NCBI GenBank assembly: GCA_028691975.1
Contig: JAQUYF010000016.1
Location: 1 to 36,180, forward strand
Length of the DNA stretch: 36,180 nt
Source: Bacteroidales bacterium
Lineage (GTDB): Bacteria; Bacteroidota; Bacteroidia; Bacteroidales; UBA932
Direction of reading: 5' to 3'
A model generated the notes under the pieces. That model had not been told where the DNA came from. It did not search any database and saw only the letters and a list, made by a program, of their open reading frames with translations. Each line of letters starts with the position of its first letter. The stretch's first letter is position 1. The position numbers and the translations under genes were made by a program. Of this stretch, positions 17,111 through 25,901 are shown piece by piece.

Positions 17111-17137
17111 ATTATCTTTACTCGACTTTATCAGCGA

Positions 17138-17299
17138 TTATTTCTTCTCGAAATAACTTTTAATTTGGTCTGTAGGGACTAATTCCTCTTGAAATACGTA
17201 AGCACCTGTACGCTCAGATTTGACCATACGAATGCATTTTACGACATTTCTATTCTGTGATTTATCGCCACTAAATGTAGCAACTGCTTTCTTTGCCAT
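17138..17299 (-). CDS. DUF4295 family small protein
   Basis: 53 residues, MAKKAVATFSGDKSQNRNVV through to QIKSYFEKK. This small basic protein is restricted to Bacteroidota and is nearly always encoded directly after rpmG. It is thought to be ribosome-associated, but its function is not established. The ATG at 17299 lies 20 bases after the rpmG stop, and the hairpin terminator follows its own stop. It is easily missed because of its length. Confidence 0.9.
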   Translation of the reverse strand: MAKKAVATFSGDKSQNRNVVKCIRMVKSERTGAYVFQEELVPTDQIKSYFEKK

Positions 17300-17319
17300 T
17301 GTATAATAAAGTTAAGTAA

Positions 17320-17502
17320 TTATTTAATCTCACGATGAACCGTAACCTTCTTCAGGAAAGGATTGTATTTCTTACGCTCCAATCTTTGAGTAGTGTTCTT
17401 TTTATTCTTTGTAGTAACATATCTTGAGATCCCCGGAACATCGGTATTCTTCTGTTCAGTACATTCCAATATGACCTGTACTCTGTTTCCTTTTCTTGCC
17501 AT
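17320..17502 (-). CDS. rpmG: 50S ribosomal protein L33
   Basis: 60 residues, [19 protein letters not shown] then [10 protein letters not shown] and [13 protein letters not shown], which is diagnostic for L33. Only one cysteine is present, so this is the zinc-free (C-) form lacking the two CxxC pairs. It is a component of the large ribosomal subunit near the E site. It lies 11 bases after rpmB in an operon. Confidence 0.96.
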   Translation of the reverse strand: MARKGNRVQVILECTEQKNTDVPGISRYVTTKNKKNTTQRLERKKYNPFLKKVTVHREIK

Positions 17503-17513
17503 AGTCTTAACAA

Positions 17514-17756
17514 TTAAACAATTTTAATTAAACCTTTTTCTTGTGATCTCTTGATAGTTTCAGCAAGACCATTTTTATAAATAGTCTTCATGCCTCTGCA
17601 GGAAACTTTAAGAGTAATAAACCTCTGCTCCTCTTCCGACCAGAACTTTTTGTTCTTCAGATTGAGGGCGAATTCGCGTTTCGTGCGTTTCTTGGAATGG
17701 GAAACATTGTTTCCAATCATCCTCTTTTTTCCGGTAACTTGACAAACTCTTGCCAT
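17514..17756 (-). CDS. rpmB: 50S ribosomal protein L28
   Basis: 80 residues opening [20 protein letters not shown], followed by a basic segment [19 protein letters not shown] and the C-terminal [12 protein letters not shown], all typical of L28. It is a large-subunit protein. It is the first gene of the rpmB-rpmG-DUF4295 group; an 85-base gap separates it from lepB. In that gap the minus strand has GATATTTG, a one-mismatch relative of the -7 box, so it may have its own promoter. Confidence 0.96.
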   Translation of the reverse strand: MARVCQVTGKKRMIGNNVSHSKKRTKREFALNLKNKKFWSEEEQRFITLKVSCRGMKTIYKNGLAETIKRSQEKGLIKIV

Positions 17757-17841
17757 TGTATTTATTTTTTATATTATTTCTTATTTCAAAAGGGCTGCAA
17801 ATATCTTGATTTTTTCTCTAAAAACCAAATTTTTCAATGTT

Positions 17842-19188
17842 TTACACAAACTTTAGTAACCTCTTCCATCTCACATTTTTAGGGAAAGAGTAATTGGCAT
17901 CCGTAGAAAACCATATTACAGACGGTGTGCCGACAATGTGATCTTCAGGGACAAATCCCCAATATCTTGAATCCAAAGAGTTGTGTCTATTATCTCCCAT
18001 CATGAAGTAATAATTCTGTTTAAATGTGTAGCTCGTCGCCTCGACTGAATTGATATAATACTTACCATCTTCCACCTTCAAGTCATTTCCCTCGTAAACC
18101 TCAATGGCTCTACCATAAAGAGCTATAGTCGAAGGATTTAACACAACGGAGTCCCCTTTTGCAGGAATCCAGAGCGGCCCATAATTATCTTTAGTCCAAC
18201 CTGTTTCCGTAAACGGGAAAAGCATAAGTTCGGAATCGGGGTAATCAGGAGGGGCAACATCTATATTTTGAGTCACACTCACAATATTACTGTATGATTG
18301 TATCTTTTTTAAATTGTTCTGGGTCAGCGGCAGGGCAGGATATCCCGGAAGAGTGGCGTCATACCAGATCTCCGAAACATTCAATCCCATATCTCTAAAG
18401 TTGATAGGATTAATCTGAGTTCCATTGGTAATGACCGAATATGTGTTCTGTATTCCGGGATAGCTCTGTTGAGCCACACCATTTACGGTAACAACTCCGT
18501 CAATCACCTGCAGACTGTCACCTGCAATGGCCACACAGCGCTTTACATAATGATCCTTTTTGTCCACCGGACGCACTATAACGGGGCCGAATGTCTTAAT
18601 GGTATATTCTCTACCATTCATTCTGACGTGTGTATAGTAGTCCTCACTTCTTGCCTTTGTAAGTACAGTGTCCCCATGCGGAAATGAGAAGACTACATAG
18701 TCATCTCTGCGCACATCTCTAAAGCCTTTGATTCTCTTATAACCAAACCTCCATGCAGTAGAGTAACTCTCTTTTTGAGAGATAGGAAGTATATTGTGTA
18801 CAAATGGCACTGAAATAGGTGTCTGTGGCAACTTGGGACCATACGCCACTTTGCTGACAAACAAATAGTCACCTGTCATCAAGGAACTTTCCATAGAAGA
18901 AGAAGGGATCTTGAAAGCCTGGAAAAAGAAGATATTGATGAATGTAACAACTACGACTGCAAAAATGATAGCATCCAGCCAGTCTAACCATACATTTCTC
19001 TTCTCTCCTTCTTTGTAGTTCTTTTTCCAAAATGCCCACTTTACCTTCCTGGTGATAAAGATATCAAATATTACCGCCAGCCCAAACAGCCACCAATAAT
19101 TCTGAATCCAGATTACCCACAGAAGATAAAGCACAGCCCAGAATCCGAACCGCACCCACTTATTCTTATATATATCCTTAATAGTCAA
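17842..19188 (-). CDS. lepB: Signal peptidase I
   Basis: 448 residues, long compared with E. coli (324) but usual for Bacteroidota. Two or three N-terminal membrane segments (about 12-45 and 70-92) precede the periplasmic protease. The catalytic serine is S98 in IPSSSMESSLMTGD, and the general-base lysine is K216 in HYVKRCVAIAGDSL. The family box GDNRHNSLDSRYWGFVP is near the C-terminus. A large insertion lies between the catalytic boxes. The enzyme removes signal peptides from secreted proteins at the inner membrane. The start is 7 bases after rplT, so it is the last gene of the thrS-infC-rpmI-rplT run. Confidence 0.95.
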   Translation of the reverse strand: MTIKDIYKNKWVRFGFWAVLYLLWVIWIQNYWWLFGLAVIFDIFITRKVKWAFWKKNYKEGEKRNVWLDWLDAIIFAVVVVTFINIFFFQAFKIPSSSMESSLMTGDYLFVSKVAYGPKLPQTPISVPFVHNILPISQKESYSTAWRFGYKRIKGFRDVRRDDYVVFSFPHGDTVLTKARSEDYYTHVRMNGREYTIKTFGPVIVRPVDKKDHYVKRCVAIAGDSLQVIDGVVTVNGVAQQSYPGIQNTYSVITNGTQINPINFRDMGLNVSEIWYDATLPGYPALPLTQNNLKKIQSYSNIVSVTQNIDVAPPDYPDSELMLFPFTETGWTKDNYGPLWIPAKGDSVVLNPSTIALYGRAIEVYEGNDLKVEDGKYYINSVEATSYTFKQNYYFMMGDNRHNSLDSRYWGFVPEDHIVGTPSVIWFSTDANYSFPKNVRWKRLLKFV

Positions 19189-19195
19189 GATTTTA

Positions 19196-19540
19196 CTACT
19201 TTACAGAATTAATAATGGCTTCGAATGCCTGAGGATTATTCATAGCGAGGTCTGCAAGCACTTTACGGTTCAAACCGACATTCTGCTGAGCAAGTTTACC
19301 CATAAACTGTGAATAATTCATTCCATGTTGTCTTGCGGCTGCGTTAATACGCACAATCCACAATGAACGGAAAGCGTGTTTCTTGTTTTTACGATCACGA
19401 TAAGCGTAAGTCAAACCTTTCTCATAGGTATTCTTCGCTACTGTCCAGACATTTTTTCTTGACAGAAAATTACCGCGGGTCTCTTTTAATACTTTTTTGC
19501 GGCGAGCTCTTGAAGCTACCGAGTTAACCGATCTTGGCAT
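19196..19540 (-). CDS. rplT: 50S ribosomal protein L20
   Basis: 114 residues, [20 protein letters not shown], then [20 protein letters not shown] and [17 protein letters not shown], all diagnostic for L20. L20 is an early assembly protein of the large subunit and in several bacteria represses its own operon by binding the mRNA. A 90-base gap upstream contains a possible RNA fold at 19562-19602. The gene sits between rpmI and lepB. Confidence 0.97.
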   Translation of the reverse strand: MPRSVNSVASRARRKKVLKETRGNFLSRKNVWTVAKNTYEKGLTYAYRDRKNKKHAFRSLWIVRINAAARQHGMNYSQFMGKLAQQNVGLNRKVLADLAMNNPQAFEAIINSVK

Positions 19541-19561
19541 AATTTTTTTAAATTTTGAATG

Positions 19562-19602
19562 TCAGCGCTCCTCAATATCACATCAGGAGACTTTTTGGCT
19601 GA
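19562..19602 (-). promoter_or_regulatory. Possible structured leader of rplT
   Basis: In the rpmI-rplT gap the transcript can form nested stems: outer TCAGC/GCTGA (19598-19602 with 19562-19566) and inner CTCCT/AGGAG (19585-19589 with 19568-19572), with an asymmetric internal loop. L20 is known as an autoregulator elsewhere, so a binding site here is conceivable. The stems are short and this is weak evidence. Confidence 0.3.
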
Positions 19603-19630
19603 ACATCCGGGTTAAACATTAATTGATTAC

Positions 19631-19825
19631 TTACTTAACTAACAAGTCCTTTACTCTTCTTTCGTCTACCTTGTCAATCATGGCAACATGAGTAAGATTT
19701 CTTTTTTGCTTCTTAGTCTTCTTAGTCAAAATGTGACTTTTGTAAGCATGTTTTCTTTTCACTTTTCCAGAACCGGTGAGCGTAAAACGCTTCTTTGAAC
19801 CGGAGTTGGTCTTTAATTTTGGCAT
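19631..19825 (-). CDS. rpmI: 50S ribosomal protein L35
   Basis: 64 residues, [20 protein letters not shown], then [20 protein letters not shown], typical of L35. It is a large-subunit protein rich in lysine and arginine. The position between infC and rplT is the classic bacterial order. The gap to infC is 46 bases. Confidence 0.97.
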   Translation of the reverse strand: MPKLKTNSGSKKRFTLTGSGKVKRKHAYKSHILTKKTKKQKRNLTHVAMIDKVDERRVKDLLVK

Positions 19826-19871
19826 AGTTAATTTTTTAACTTGATTTATAAATAATTGTCGGTAACAATTG

Positions 19872-20480
19872 TTACTTCTTCTTCACTATTGGAGCTATCA
19901 TCATTATCATCCTCTTTCCCTCCAACTTAGGCAACTGTTCAGCCTTTCCATACTCTTCAAGTGCCAGAACAAAACGCAGCAGCAGTTTTTCTCCCTGCTC
20001 TGCAAACATGATCGAACGTCCCCTGAAGAAGACGTAGGCTTTAACTTTTGACCCCTCTTCGAGAAATCCCTGAGCATGTTTAAGCTTAAACTGGAAGTCA
20101 TGCTCATCAGTATTCGGCCCAAACCTAATCTCCTTGATCACAACCTTGGAGGCATTGGCTTTCTGCTCCTTCGCTTTCTTCTTCTGCTGGTAGATAAACT
20201 TTTGATAGTCAATAATCTTGCAAACAGGTGGATCGGCATTGGGAGAGATCTCTACCAAGTCAAGCTCCAATTTCTCTGCCACACGAATTGCCTCTGACAA
20301 AGGATAAATCCCCTGTTCAGCAACATTCTCCCCCACCAATCTTACTCTTGGTGCAGTAATCTCTTCGTTAGTTCTTGGCCCTGCTTCCTTCTGTCTGTTT
20401 TGCGGCAACCTTCTGTCAGGCGGCCTCGGTGTGTTGTTCGAAGGCTTCGGCTTCGGCGGTCGGTAATTGCTTGTTGCTAT
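19872..20480 (-). CDS. infC: Translation initiation factor IF-3, probable AUA start
   Basis: 202 residues if started at the ATA at 20480. The IF-3 core is clear: [57 protein letters not shown] and [15 protein letters not shown]. Before the core lies a proline/lysine/asparagine-rich extension ([15 protein letters not shown]...). The ATA codon lies 8 bases after a perfect AGGAGG, an in-frame TAG stands just upstream, and no ATG, GTG or TTG lies between them. The next usable start, a TTG at 20408, would cut 24 residues and has no such signal. IF-3 inspects start codons, and E. coli infC uses AUU for self-control, so an unusual start here fits biology. It is coupled to thrS, whose stop overlaps the Shine-Dalgarno. 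Confidence 0.93.
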   Translation of the reverse strand: MATSNYRPPKPKPSNNTPRPPDRRLPQNRQKEAGPRTNEEITAPRVRLVGENVAEQGIYPLSEAIRVAEKLELDLVEISPNADPPVCKIIDYQKFIYQQKKKAKEQKANASKVVIKEIRFGPNTDEHDFQFKLKHAQGFLEEGSKVKAYVFFRGRSIMFAEQGEKLLLRFVLALEEYGKAEQLPKLEGKRMIMMIAPIVKKK

Positions 20481-20494
20481 GGTTTTGTCCTCCT
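20478..20494 (-). promoter_or_regulatory. Perfect Shine-Dalgarno and AUA start of infC
   Basis: On the minus strand AGGAGG occupies 20494-20489, followed by eight bases and ATA at 20480-20478. The thrS stop TAG (20495-20493) overlaps the Shine-Dalgarno. Strong Shine-Dalgarno sites are uncommon in Bacteroidota, which makes this one stand out and decides the start. Confidence 0.8.
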
Positions 20495-22427
20495 ATTTAA
20501 GTTGTTCGTTAATTTCGTCTTTAATCTTTTGTACAAATTCATCGATTGACATCGTTCCCATATCCACTCCGCCCTGCTTTCTTACAGATACGCTGTTAGC
20601 GGCAACTTCCTTCTCACCGACTATCAACAGATAAGGGATACGCTTGAGTTCATTCTCGCGTATCTTCTTGCCGATGGTCTCGTTACGGTCATCGATTAAG
20701 CCGCGAATTTCGTAATTATTAAGTAATTCGCAAACTTTTTTTGCAAAATCATTATATTTTTCACTGACAGGAAGTACGACTACCTGATCCGGGGTAAGCC
20801 ACAACGGGAACTTTCCGCCGGTATGTTCCAAAAGTACTGCAACAAACCTTTCCATAGAACCGAACGGTGCTCTGTGTATCATCACAGGACGATATCTCTT
20901 ATCATCATTGCCGACATACTCCAGTTCGAAACGCTCAGGAAGATTGTAATCCACCTGGATAGTACCCAATTGCCATTTACGTCCGATAGCATCCTTTACC
21001 ATAAAGTCGAGTTTCGGTCCGTAGAAAGCAGCTTCACCCAACTCTACTGTAGTAGGAAGCCCCTTTTCGGCAGCAGCCTCTATAATAGACTGTTCTGCTT
21101 TCTGCCAATTTTCATCTGTTCCTATGTACTTCTCTCTGTTGTTGGGATCCCTCAGAGATATCTGAGCTGTGTACTCCTTAAATCCAAGTGTCTTGAAGAT
21201 ATAAAGCACGATGTCGATCACCTTGCAAAATTCCTCTTTCACCTGATCCTGACGGCAGAAAATGTGTGCATCATCCTGCGTAAAACCACGCACGCGTGTC
21301 AGGCCGTGCAATTCACCGCTCTGTTCGTAGCGATAGACAGTACCGAACTCTGCAAAGCGCAAAGGAAGATCCCTGTAAGAACGAGGTTTCGTCCTGTAGA
21401 TTTCACAGTGATGAGGGCAGTTCATCGGTTTAAGAAGAAACTCTTCACCCTCTTGCGGAGTATGGATAGGCTGGAATGAATCCTTGCCGTATTTTGCATA
21501 ATGCCCTGAAGTTACATAGAGCTCTTTCTGCCCGATATGCGGAGTGATGACAGGCAAGTAGCCATAAGACTTCTGAACCTTCTTTAAAAACATCTCAAGT
21601 CTCTCTCTGAGAGCAGCACCTCTCGGCAACCATAAAGGAAGGCCCTGTCCGACTCTTGCCGAAAATGCGAATAACTCCATCTCCTTGCCCAACTTGCGGT
21701 GGTCTCTCTTTTTTGCCTCTTCGAGCAAAACGAGATACTCGTCAAGAAGAGACTTTTTCGGGAATGTAATACCGTAGATACGGGTAAGCATCTTGTTTTT
21801 CTCATCGCCTCTCCAATAAGCTCCGGCTATTGAAGTCAACTTGACAGCCTTAATCATTGAAGTATCCCTCAGGTGCGGACCTCTGCACAAGTCGGTAAAT
21901 GATCCATTGGTGTAGAAAGTGATAGTACCGTCCTGCAAGTCGTGAATCAACTCACATTTATATTGGTCGCCCTTATCGGTGTATCTTTTCATTGCCTCAG
22001 CCTTTGTTACATCTTTTCTTGAAAAATGCTCTTTCTGGCGTGCCAGTTCCATCATTTTTGTCTCAATCTTTGCAAGGTCGGCCTCCACCAGTTGGATGTC
22101 TCCAAGGTCCACATCATAATAAAAACCATTGTCAATAGATGGACCAATACCGAACTTGATGTCCGGATAATAAAACTGCAAAGCTTCAGCCATCAAGTGC
22201 GATGACGAGTGCCAAAATGCCTTCTTAGCCTCTTCATCCTCCCATTTGTGCAACTTAATTGATGCATCCTCATTAATCGGGCGGTCAAGATCGTATATGG
22301 CTCCGTTTACGGTAGCAACCAATACATCTGCAGCAAGACGAGGGCTGATGCTTTCAGCGATCTGATATGCGGTAATCCCCTTTTCAAACTCTTTAGAATT
22401 ACCGTCTGGAAAAGTAATCTTTATCAT
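20493..22427 (-). CDS. thrS: Threonine-tRNA ligase
   Basis: 644 residues, the normal length. It starts with a TGS domain ([20 protein letters not shown], about 1-60), then the editing domain with [11 protein letters not shown] and the later YKCELI zinc-like motif. The class II core has the zinc-site segment [10 protein letters not shown], and [30 protein letters not shown] and [13 protein letters not shown]-terminal anticodon-binding domain ends the protein. It charges tRNA-Thr and clears mischarged serine. The promoter box is at 22454-22461, and infC is translationally linked at the 3' end. Confidence 0.98.
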   Translation of the reverse strand: MIKITFPDGNSKEFEKGITAYQIAESISPRLAADVLVATVNGAIYDLDRPINEDASIKLHKWEDEEAKKAFWHSSSHLMAEALQFYYPDIKFGIGPSIDNGFYYDVDLGDIQLVEADLAKIETKMMELARQKEHFSRKDVTKAEAMKRYTDKGDQYKCELIHDLQDGTITFYTNGSFTDLCRGPHLRDTSMIKAVKLTSIAGAYWRGDEKNKMLTRIYGITFPKKSLLDEYLVLLEEAKKRDHRKLGKEMELFAFSARVGQGLPLWLPRGAALRERLEMFLKKVQKSYGYLPVITPHIGQKELYVTSGHYAKYGKDSFQPIHTPQEGEEFLLKPMNCPHHCEIYRTKPRSYRDLPLRFAEFGTVYRYEQSGELHGLTRVRGFTQDDAHIFCRQDQVKEEFCKVIDIVLYIFKTLGFKEYTAQISLRDPNNREKYIGTDENWQKAEQSIIEAAAEKGLPTTVELGEAAFYGPKLDFMVKDAIGRKWQLGTIQVDYNLPERFELEYVGNDDKRYRPVMIHRAPFGSMERFVAVLLEHTGGKFPLWLTPDQVVVLPVSEKYNDFAKKVCELLNNYEIRGLIDDRNETIGKKIRENELKRIPYLLIVGEKEVAANSVSVRKQGGVDMGTMSIDEFVQKIKDEINEQLK

Positions 22428-22453
22428 TAGATTCAGTTTTTCGTTTCAACCTG

Positions 22454-22461
22454 CAAAGGTA
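22454..22461 (-). promoter_or_regulatory. -7 promoter box for thrS operon
   Basis: The minus strand reads TACCTTTG, an exact TAnnTTTG match, 26 bases upstream of the thrS ATG. A TTG at 22485-22483, 21 bases further up, fits the -33 element and abuts the divergent promoter's -7 box. Confidence 0.7.
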
Positions 22462-22474
22462 AGATTTTATTTCA

Positions 22475-22482
22475 TATCTTTG
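22475..22482 (+). promoter_or_regulatory. -7 promoter box for DUF4199-glycosyltransferase genes
   Basis: TATCTTTG, an exact consensus match, 30 bases before the ATG at 22513. It lies back to back with the thrS promoter, with only 13 bases between the two -7 boxes. Confidence 0.7.
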
Positions 22483-22512
22483 CAATATAAAACTATAATT
22501 AACAGCACGTCT

Positions 22513-23082
22513 ATGCAACCTATCGATAGTACAAATTTAAACTCATTCAAGTGGAAAAGAGCTGCCACAGATGCACTTATTCTCGCTTCCGTAACAGTAG
22601 TAATATCAACCCTCAACATGTTATTCGACAATAGTGGTCTTGGAATTCTCTTCTGGGCAGTCAAGTTCGGAGGATCACTGTACCTTCTCTATTTCCTTAT
22701 GAAGAGGTACGGTAAGTTGACAAAAGTTCCGTCCACTTTTAATTACGGAGTAATAACCTGCCTGCTCTCTTCACTGGTTTGTGCCATCTACTCATTCTTT
22801 TTGATGTCCGTCCTTTTTCCTGACAGCGTAACAGCCATTTTTGATCAGGTTTATCAGATAATGGGGACCAATATGACCGACGAGATGAGCAGTTTATTCC
22901 AGCAGATGGAAAGCAAATACCCGCAGTATGCATTTTTTAGCTCTCTAATCTGGGACTTCATTGTAGGTCTGGTATTCTCTGCCATTTTTACAAAGAGTAC
23001 CTCTCCACGTGTGGATATATTTGCAGACACCACTGACACGGACAATAATTGCGATGCGCAGCAAAATAATGAAATAGAATAA
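22513..23082 (+). CDS. DUF4199 family membrane protein
   Basis: 189 residues from the ATG at 22513; an earlier in-frame TTG at 22480 lies inside the promoter box. Four hydrophobic helices are visible at about 18-38, 43-62, 75-97 and 137-160, followed by an acidic, asparagine-rich cytoplasmic tail. The pattern of four helices with KWxxA near the start and FxxAIFTK after the last helix fits DUF4199, a Bacteroidota family of unknown function often next to a DPM1-like glycosyltransferase. The glycosyltransferase gene follows after one base, so the two likely act together in the inner membrane. Confidence 0.82.
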   Translation: MQPIDSTNLNSFKWKRAATDALILASVTVVISTLNMLFDNSGLGILFWAVKFGGSLYLLYFLMKRYGKLTKVPSTFNYGVITCLLSSLVCAIYSFFLMSVLFPDSVTAIFDQVYQIMGTNMTDEMSSLFQQMESKYPQYAFFSSLIWDFIVGLVFSAIFTKSTSPRVDIFADTTDTDNNCDAQQNNEIE

Positions 23083-23083
23083 T

Positions 23084-24037
23084 ATGGATCTATCTATCAT
23101 CATATCGCTTTTCAACGAAGCAGAGTCTCTTCCGGAGCTGATCTCATGGATTGATCGTTCTCTTAAAAATGAAAAACTCTCTTACGAGGTTATCATGATT
23201 AACGACGGCAGTACCGACGAGTCATGGAAGATTGTTCGGGAGCTTGCACAGAGCTATCCACAGATTCGCGGTATCAGTTTCAGACGCAACTACGGCAAAT
23301 CTGCGGCCCTGTACACAGGCTTTGATGCCGCCAAAGGAGATATTGTCGTCACCATGGATGCAGACCTTCAGGATAGTCCCGAAGAGATCCCCGAAATGAT
23401 CAGAATGATAAAAGAAGAGGGATATGATCTCGTTTCCGGATGGAAAAAGAAAAGGCACGACGGCGTCCTGACCAAAAACATCCCGTCAAAGATATACAAC
23501 GCCACGGCAAGAAAAGTGACAGGCATCAAGTTGCATGACATGAACTGCGGCCTGAAAGCCTATCGCAACGAAGTTGTAAAGAATATTGAAGTTTATGGCG
23601 AGATGCACCGATTCATCCCTTATCTTGCCAAGAATGCAGGTTTTACCAAAATAGGTGAAAAGGTGGTGCACCATCAGGCACGCAAGTACGGAAAAAGCAA
23701 ATTCGGAATGGACAGATTTATCCACGGTTTTTTAGATCTGCTTTCTCTTTGGTTCCTGCAAAAATTCGGCAAGAAGCCTATGCACCTGTTCGGAGCGATG
23801 GGAACTCTGATGTTTTTGGCGGGAGCCATCATTACCATCTGGTTGATTATCAATAAATTAGTTGCACAGTCACACGCTGCCAGCTTCAGGCAGGTTACAG
23901 ACCAGCCCCTGTTTTATCTGGCACTGCTTTCGGTAATAGTCGGTGTGCAACTCTTCCTGACAGGATTCCTTGGAGAGCTTATCTCAAGAAACAGTCAGAA
24001 CAGAAATCAATACGATATTAAGCAAACAATCAATTAG
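23084..24037 (+). CDS. Family 2 glycosyltransferase, DPM1/GtrB-like
   Basis: 317 residues. The GT2 fold begins LSIIISLFNEAESLPELI, with DGSTD at 41-45, the DxD-containing MDADLQD at 91-97, and GLKAYRNEV plus the acceptor-side RKYGKSKFG. Two C-terminal membrane helices (about 232-258 and 275-298) end in GFLGELISRN. Such enzymes move a sugar from a nucleotide donor to polyprenyl phosphate at the cytoplasmic face of the inner membrane, for later use in glycan or lipid modification. The exact sugar is unknown. It forms an operon with DUF4199, and its 3' end overlaps the convergent bactofilin gene by 8 bases. Confidence 0.93.
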   Translation: MDLSIIISLFNEAESLPELISWIDRSLKNEKLSYEVIMINDGSTDESWKIVRELAQSYPQIRGISFRRNYGKSAALYTGFDAAKGDIVVTMDADLQDSPEEIPEMIRMIKEEGYDLVSGWKKKRHDGVLTKNIPSKIYNATARKVTGIKLHDMNCGLKAYRNEVVKNIEVYGEMHRFIPYLAKNAGFTKIGEKVVHHQARKYGKSKFGMDRFIHGFLDLLSLWFLQKFGKKPMHLFGAMGTLMFLAGAIITIWLIINKLVAQSHAASFRQVTDQPLFYLALLSVIVGVQLFLTGFLGELISRNSQNRNQYDIKQTIN

Positions 24038-24482
24038 ACTGCTTCTTCTCCTTTTCTAAAGGCAATTCCGGATTTTTGTTGCCGGCTATTGAGGCTTCGA
24101 AGTCTTTCAGAGCCTTAGCATACTCCTCTGAAGTAATCATCTTGCATGTCCCGTCAAATTTTGCGCCGGTTTCAACCGAAAGTTTGCAGACCTTGATTAC
24201 ACCTTTATAGGCGCAGGTGGCTAACAGGGAGAGTACATTCCCGACCACTATGTTCCCTTCAAAGTGGCCGCTGATGTCAGCGTCCATGCAGACGATATCG
24301 CCTGTAAAGGTGGATTGTTCTCCAAAAATAATTTTGCCTTTGGCCAAAATCTTACCGTGGAACGAGCCGTCAATCCTGACATCTGTAGATGAAATAAAAA
24401 TCGCATCTTTGACCTCAACTCCTGCCGGAATTCTTGCTATTTCATTGAGGTGATTACCTACTGGAACTTGTTTTTCTGCCAT
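24030..24482 (-). CDS. Bactofilin (polymer-forming cytoskeletal protein)
   Basis: 150 residues. The central 90 residues form the bactofilin right-handed beta-helix, seen as short repeated hydrophobic/glycine strands (VRIDGSFHGKILAKGKIIFG, FTGDIVCMDADISGHFEGNI). Flanks are short and charged, and the C-terminus is lysine/glutamate rich. Bactofilins polymerise without nucleotides and scaffold cell-shape or envelope enzymes at the membrane. It lies 26 bases after lpd, so it is probably the last gene of secA-lpd-bactofilin. No membrane segment is seen. An M23 peptidase, a common bactofilin partner, is present in the window but not adjacent. Confidence 0.9.
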   Translation of the reverse strand: MAEKQVPVGNHLNEIARIPAGVEVKDAIFISSTDVRIDGSFHGKILAKGKIIFGEQSTFTGDIVCMDADISGHFEGNIVVGNVLSLLATCAYKGVIKVCKLSVETGAKFDGTCKMITSEEYAKALKDFEASIAGNKNPELPLEKEKKQSN

Positions 24483-24508
24483 ATTAGATGTTGTATAAAA
24501 TGTTACTG

Positions 24509-25900
24509 TTAAATGTGTATAGCTTCCGAATGTACAGACCCGGCAGCTTCCATAATTGCCTCACTCATAGTAGGATGAGGAAACACTGATTTCATAAGAT
24601 CAGAAGCTTTGATACCGATGTTGCGTGCGGCTACGATTCCGCCCACCATTTCCGAGACATTGGCTCCGACTAAATGAGCGCCGAGCAGTTCATCAGTGTC
24701 GGCATCGACTACCAATTTAACAAAGCCTTCTCTCTCACCGGCAGCAGTAGCCTTTCCTGATGCCGTAAACGGAAATTTGCCCACCTTATACTCGATCCCT
24801 TTCTCTTTTGCGGCCCTTTCTGTCATTCCGACTGACGCCACCTCCGGCGAAATGTATGTACATCCAGGTATATTATTATAGTTCACCGGCTTAGGGTTAA
24901 GTCCCGCAATCGCTTCAACACAACATATTGCTTCAGCCGAAGCGACATGTGCAAGCGCAGGAGTAGGAATAATGTCTCCTATCGCATAAAGCCACTCAAC
25001 AGGAGTCTTATAATATTGATCAACTGCTATCTTACCTCTATTAAGCCGGATACCAAGCTCTTCCAATCCCAAAAACTCCGTATTTGGAACAACTCCTACT
25101 GCCGAAAGCACAATTTCGGCCTCAAGATTTTCTTCACCTTTCTTAGTCTGAACCACCAGCTTGCAAACATCTCCGGAAGTATCTACACTCTTCACTTGAG
25201 AGGAGACCATTACCTTGATGCCCATCTTACGGAAAGAACGTCCAATCTGTGCACAGACATCATCATCTTCGATAGGCAGTACTCTATCCATAAATTCTAT
25301 CAGAGTCACTTCGACACCTAAAGAACGATAAAAGAAAGCAAATTCGCTTCCGATAGCGCCGGAGCCGATAATAGCCATACTCTTGGGTAATTTATCAGGC
25401 ACCAACGCCTGACGATAGCAGATAATCTTCTCTCCGTCAACGGGAGCAAATGGAAGCGATGCAGCACGCGATCCTGTCGCAAGTATAATATGATCAGCCT
25501 GATATACGGTCTCGTGATCCTCATCATCCACAACATTCACTCTCCCCTGGGACAGAACACGGCCTGAGCCGTGCAACAGAGTAATCTTATTTTTCTTGAA
25601 AAGATATTCAATACCCTTATTCATGGTCTCGGAAACGCCTCTGCTTCTTGTGACCATCTTCTCCAAATCAGCAGTTACTCCCTCTGCATGGAAGCCATAT
25701 TCCTCACCACTATTGGCATAATGGTAAGCTTGCACACTTTTGAGCAGTGCCTTGGTAGGAATACACCCCCAGTTAAGACAGATACCGCCAAGTTCACTTC
25801 TTTCTACAACTGCAGTATTAAAGCCAAGCTGAGCAGCGCGTATTGCAGCCACATAACCTCCCGGTCCTGAGCCGATCACTATAATATCGTACTTTTCCAT
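24509..25900 (-). CDS. lpdA: Dihydrolipoyl dehydrogenase (E3)
   Basis: 463 residues from the ATG at 25900; a longer in-frame reading to 25963 would overlap secA. FAD-binding motif IGSGPGGYVAA (9-19), redox-active disulfide C41-LNWG-C46, NAD-binding GSGAIGSEFA, second FAD motif YAIGDI, and the C-terminal active-site HPTMSEAIMEA are all present. The enzyme reoxidises dihydrolipoamide in 2-oxoacid dehydrogenase or glycine cleavage complexes. No E1 or E2 genes are nearby, so the complex served is not known. It starts one base after the secA stop, an unusual but tight pairing. Confidence 0.95.
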   Translation of the reverse strand: MEKYDIIVIGSGPGGYVAAIRAAQLGFNTAVVERSELGGICLNWGCIPTKALLKSVQAYHYANSGEEYGFHAEGVTADLEKMVTRSRGVSETMNKGIEYLFKKNKITLLHGSGRVLSQGRVNVVDDEDHETVYQADHIILATGSRAASLPFAPVDGEKIICYRQALVPDKLPKSMAIIGSGAIGSEFAFFYRSLGVEVTLIEFMDRVLPIEDDDVCAQIGRSFRKMGIKVMVSSQVKSVDTSGDVCKLVVQTKKGEENLEAEIVLSAVGVVPNTEFLGLEELGIRLNRGKIAVDQYYKTPVEWLYAIGDIIPTPALAHVASAEAICCVEAIAGLNPKPVNYNNIPGCTYISPEVASVGMTERAAKEKGIEYKVGKFPFTASGKATAAGEREGFVKLVVDADTDELLGAHLVGANVSEMVGGIVAARNIGIKASDLMKSVFPHPTMSEAIMEAAGSVHSEAIHI

Positions 25901-25901
25901 A

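Noticed and set aside
20406..20408. TTG as the start of infC
   Set aside because: No Shine-Dalgarno nearby, and it discards 24 in-frame residues that follow a perfect AGGAGG and ATA.
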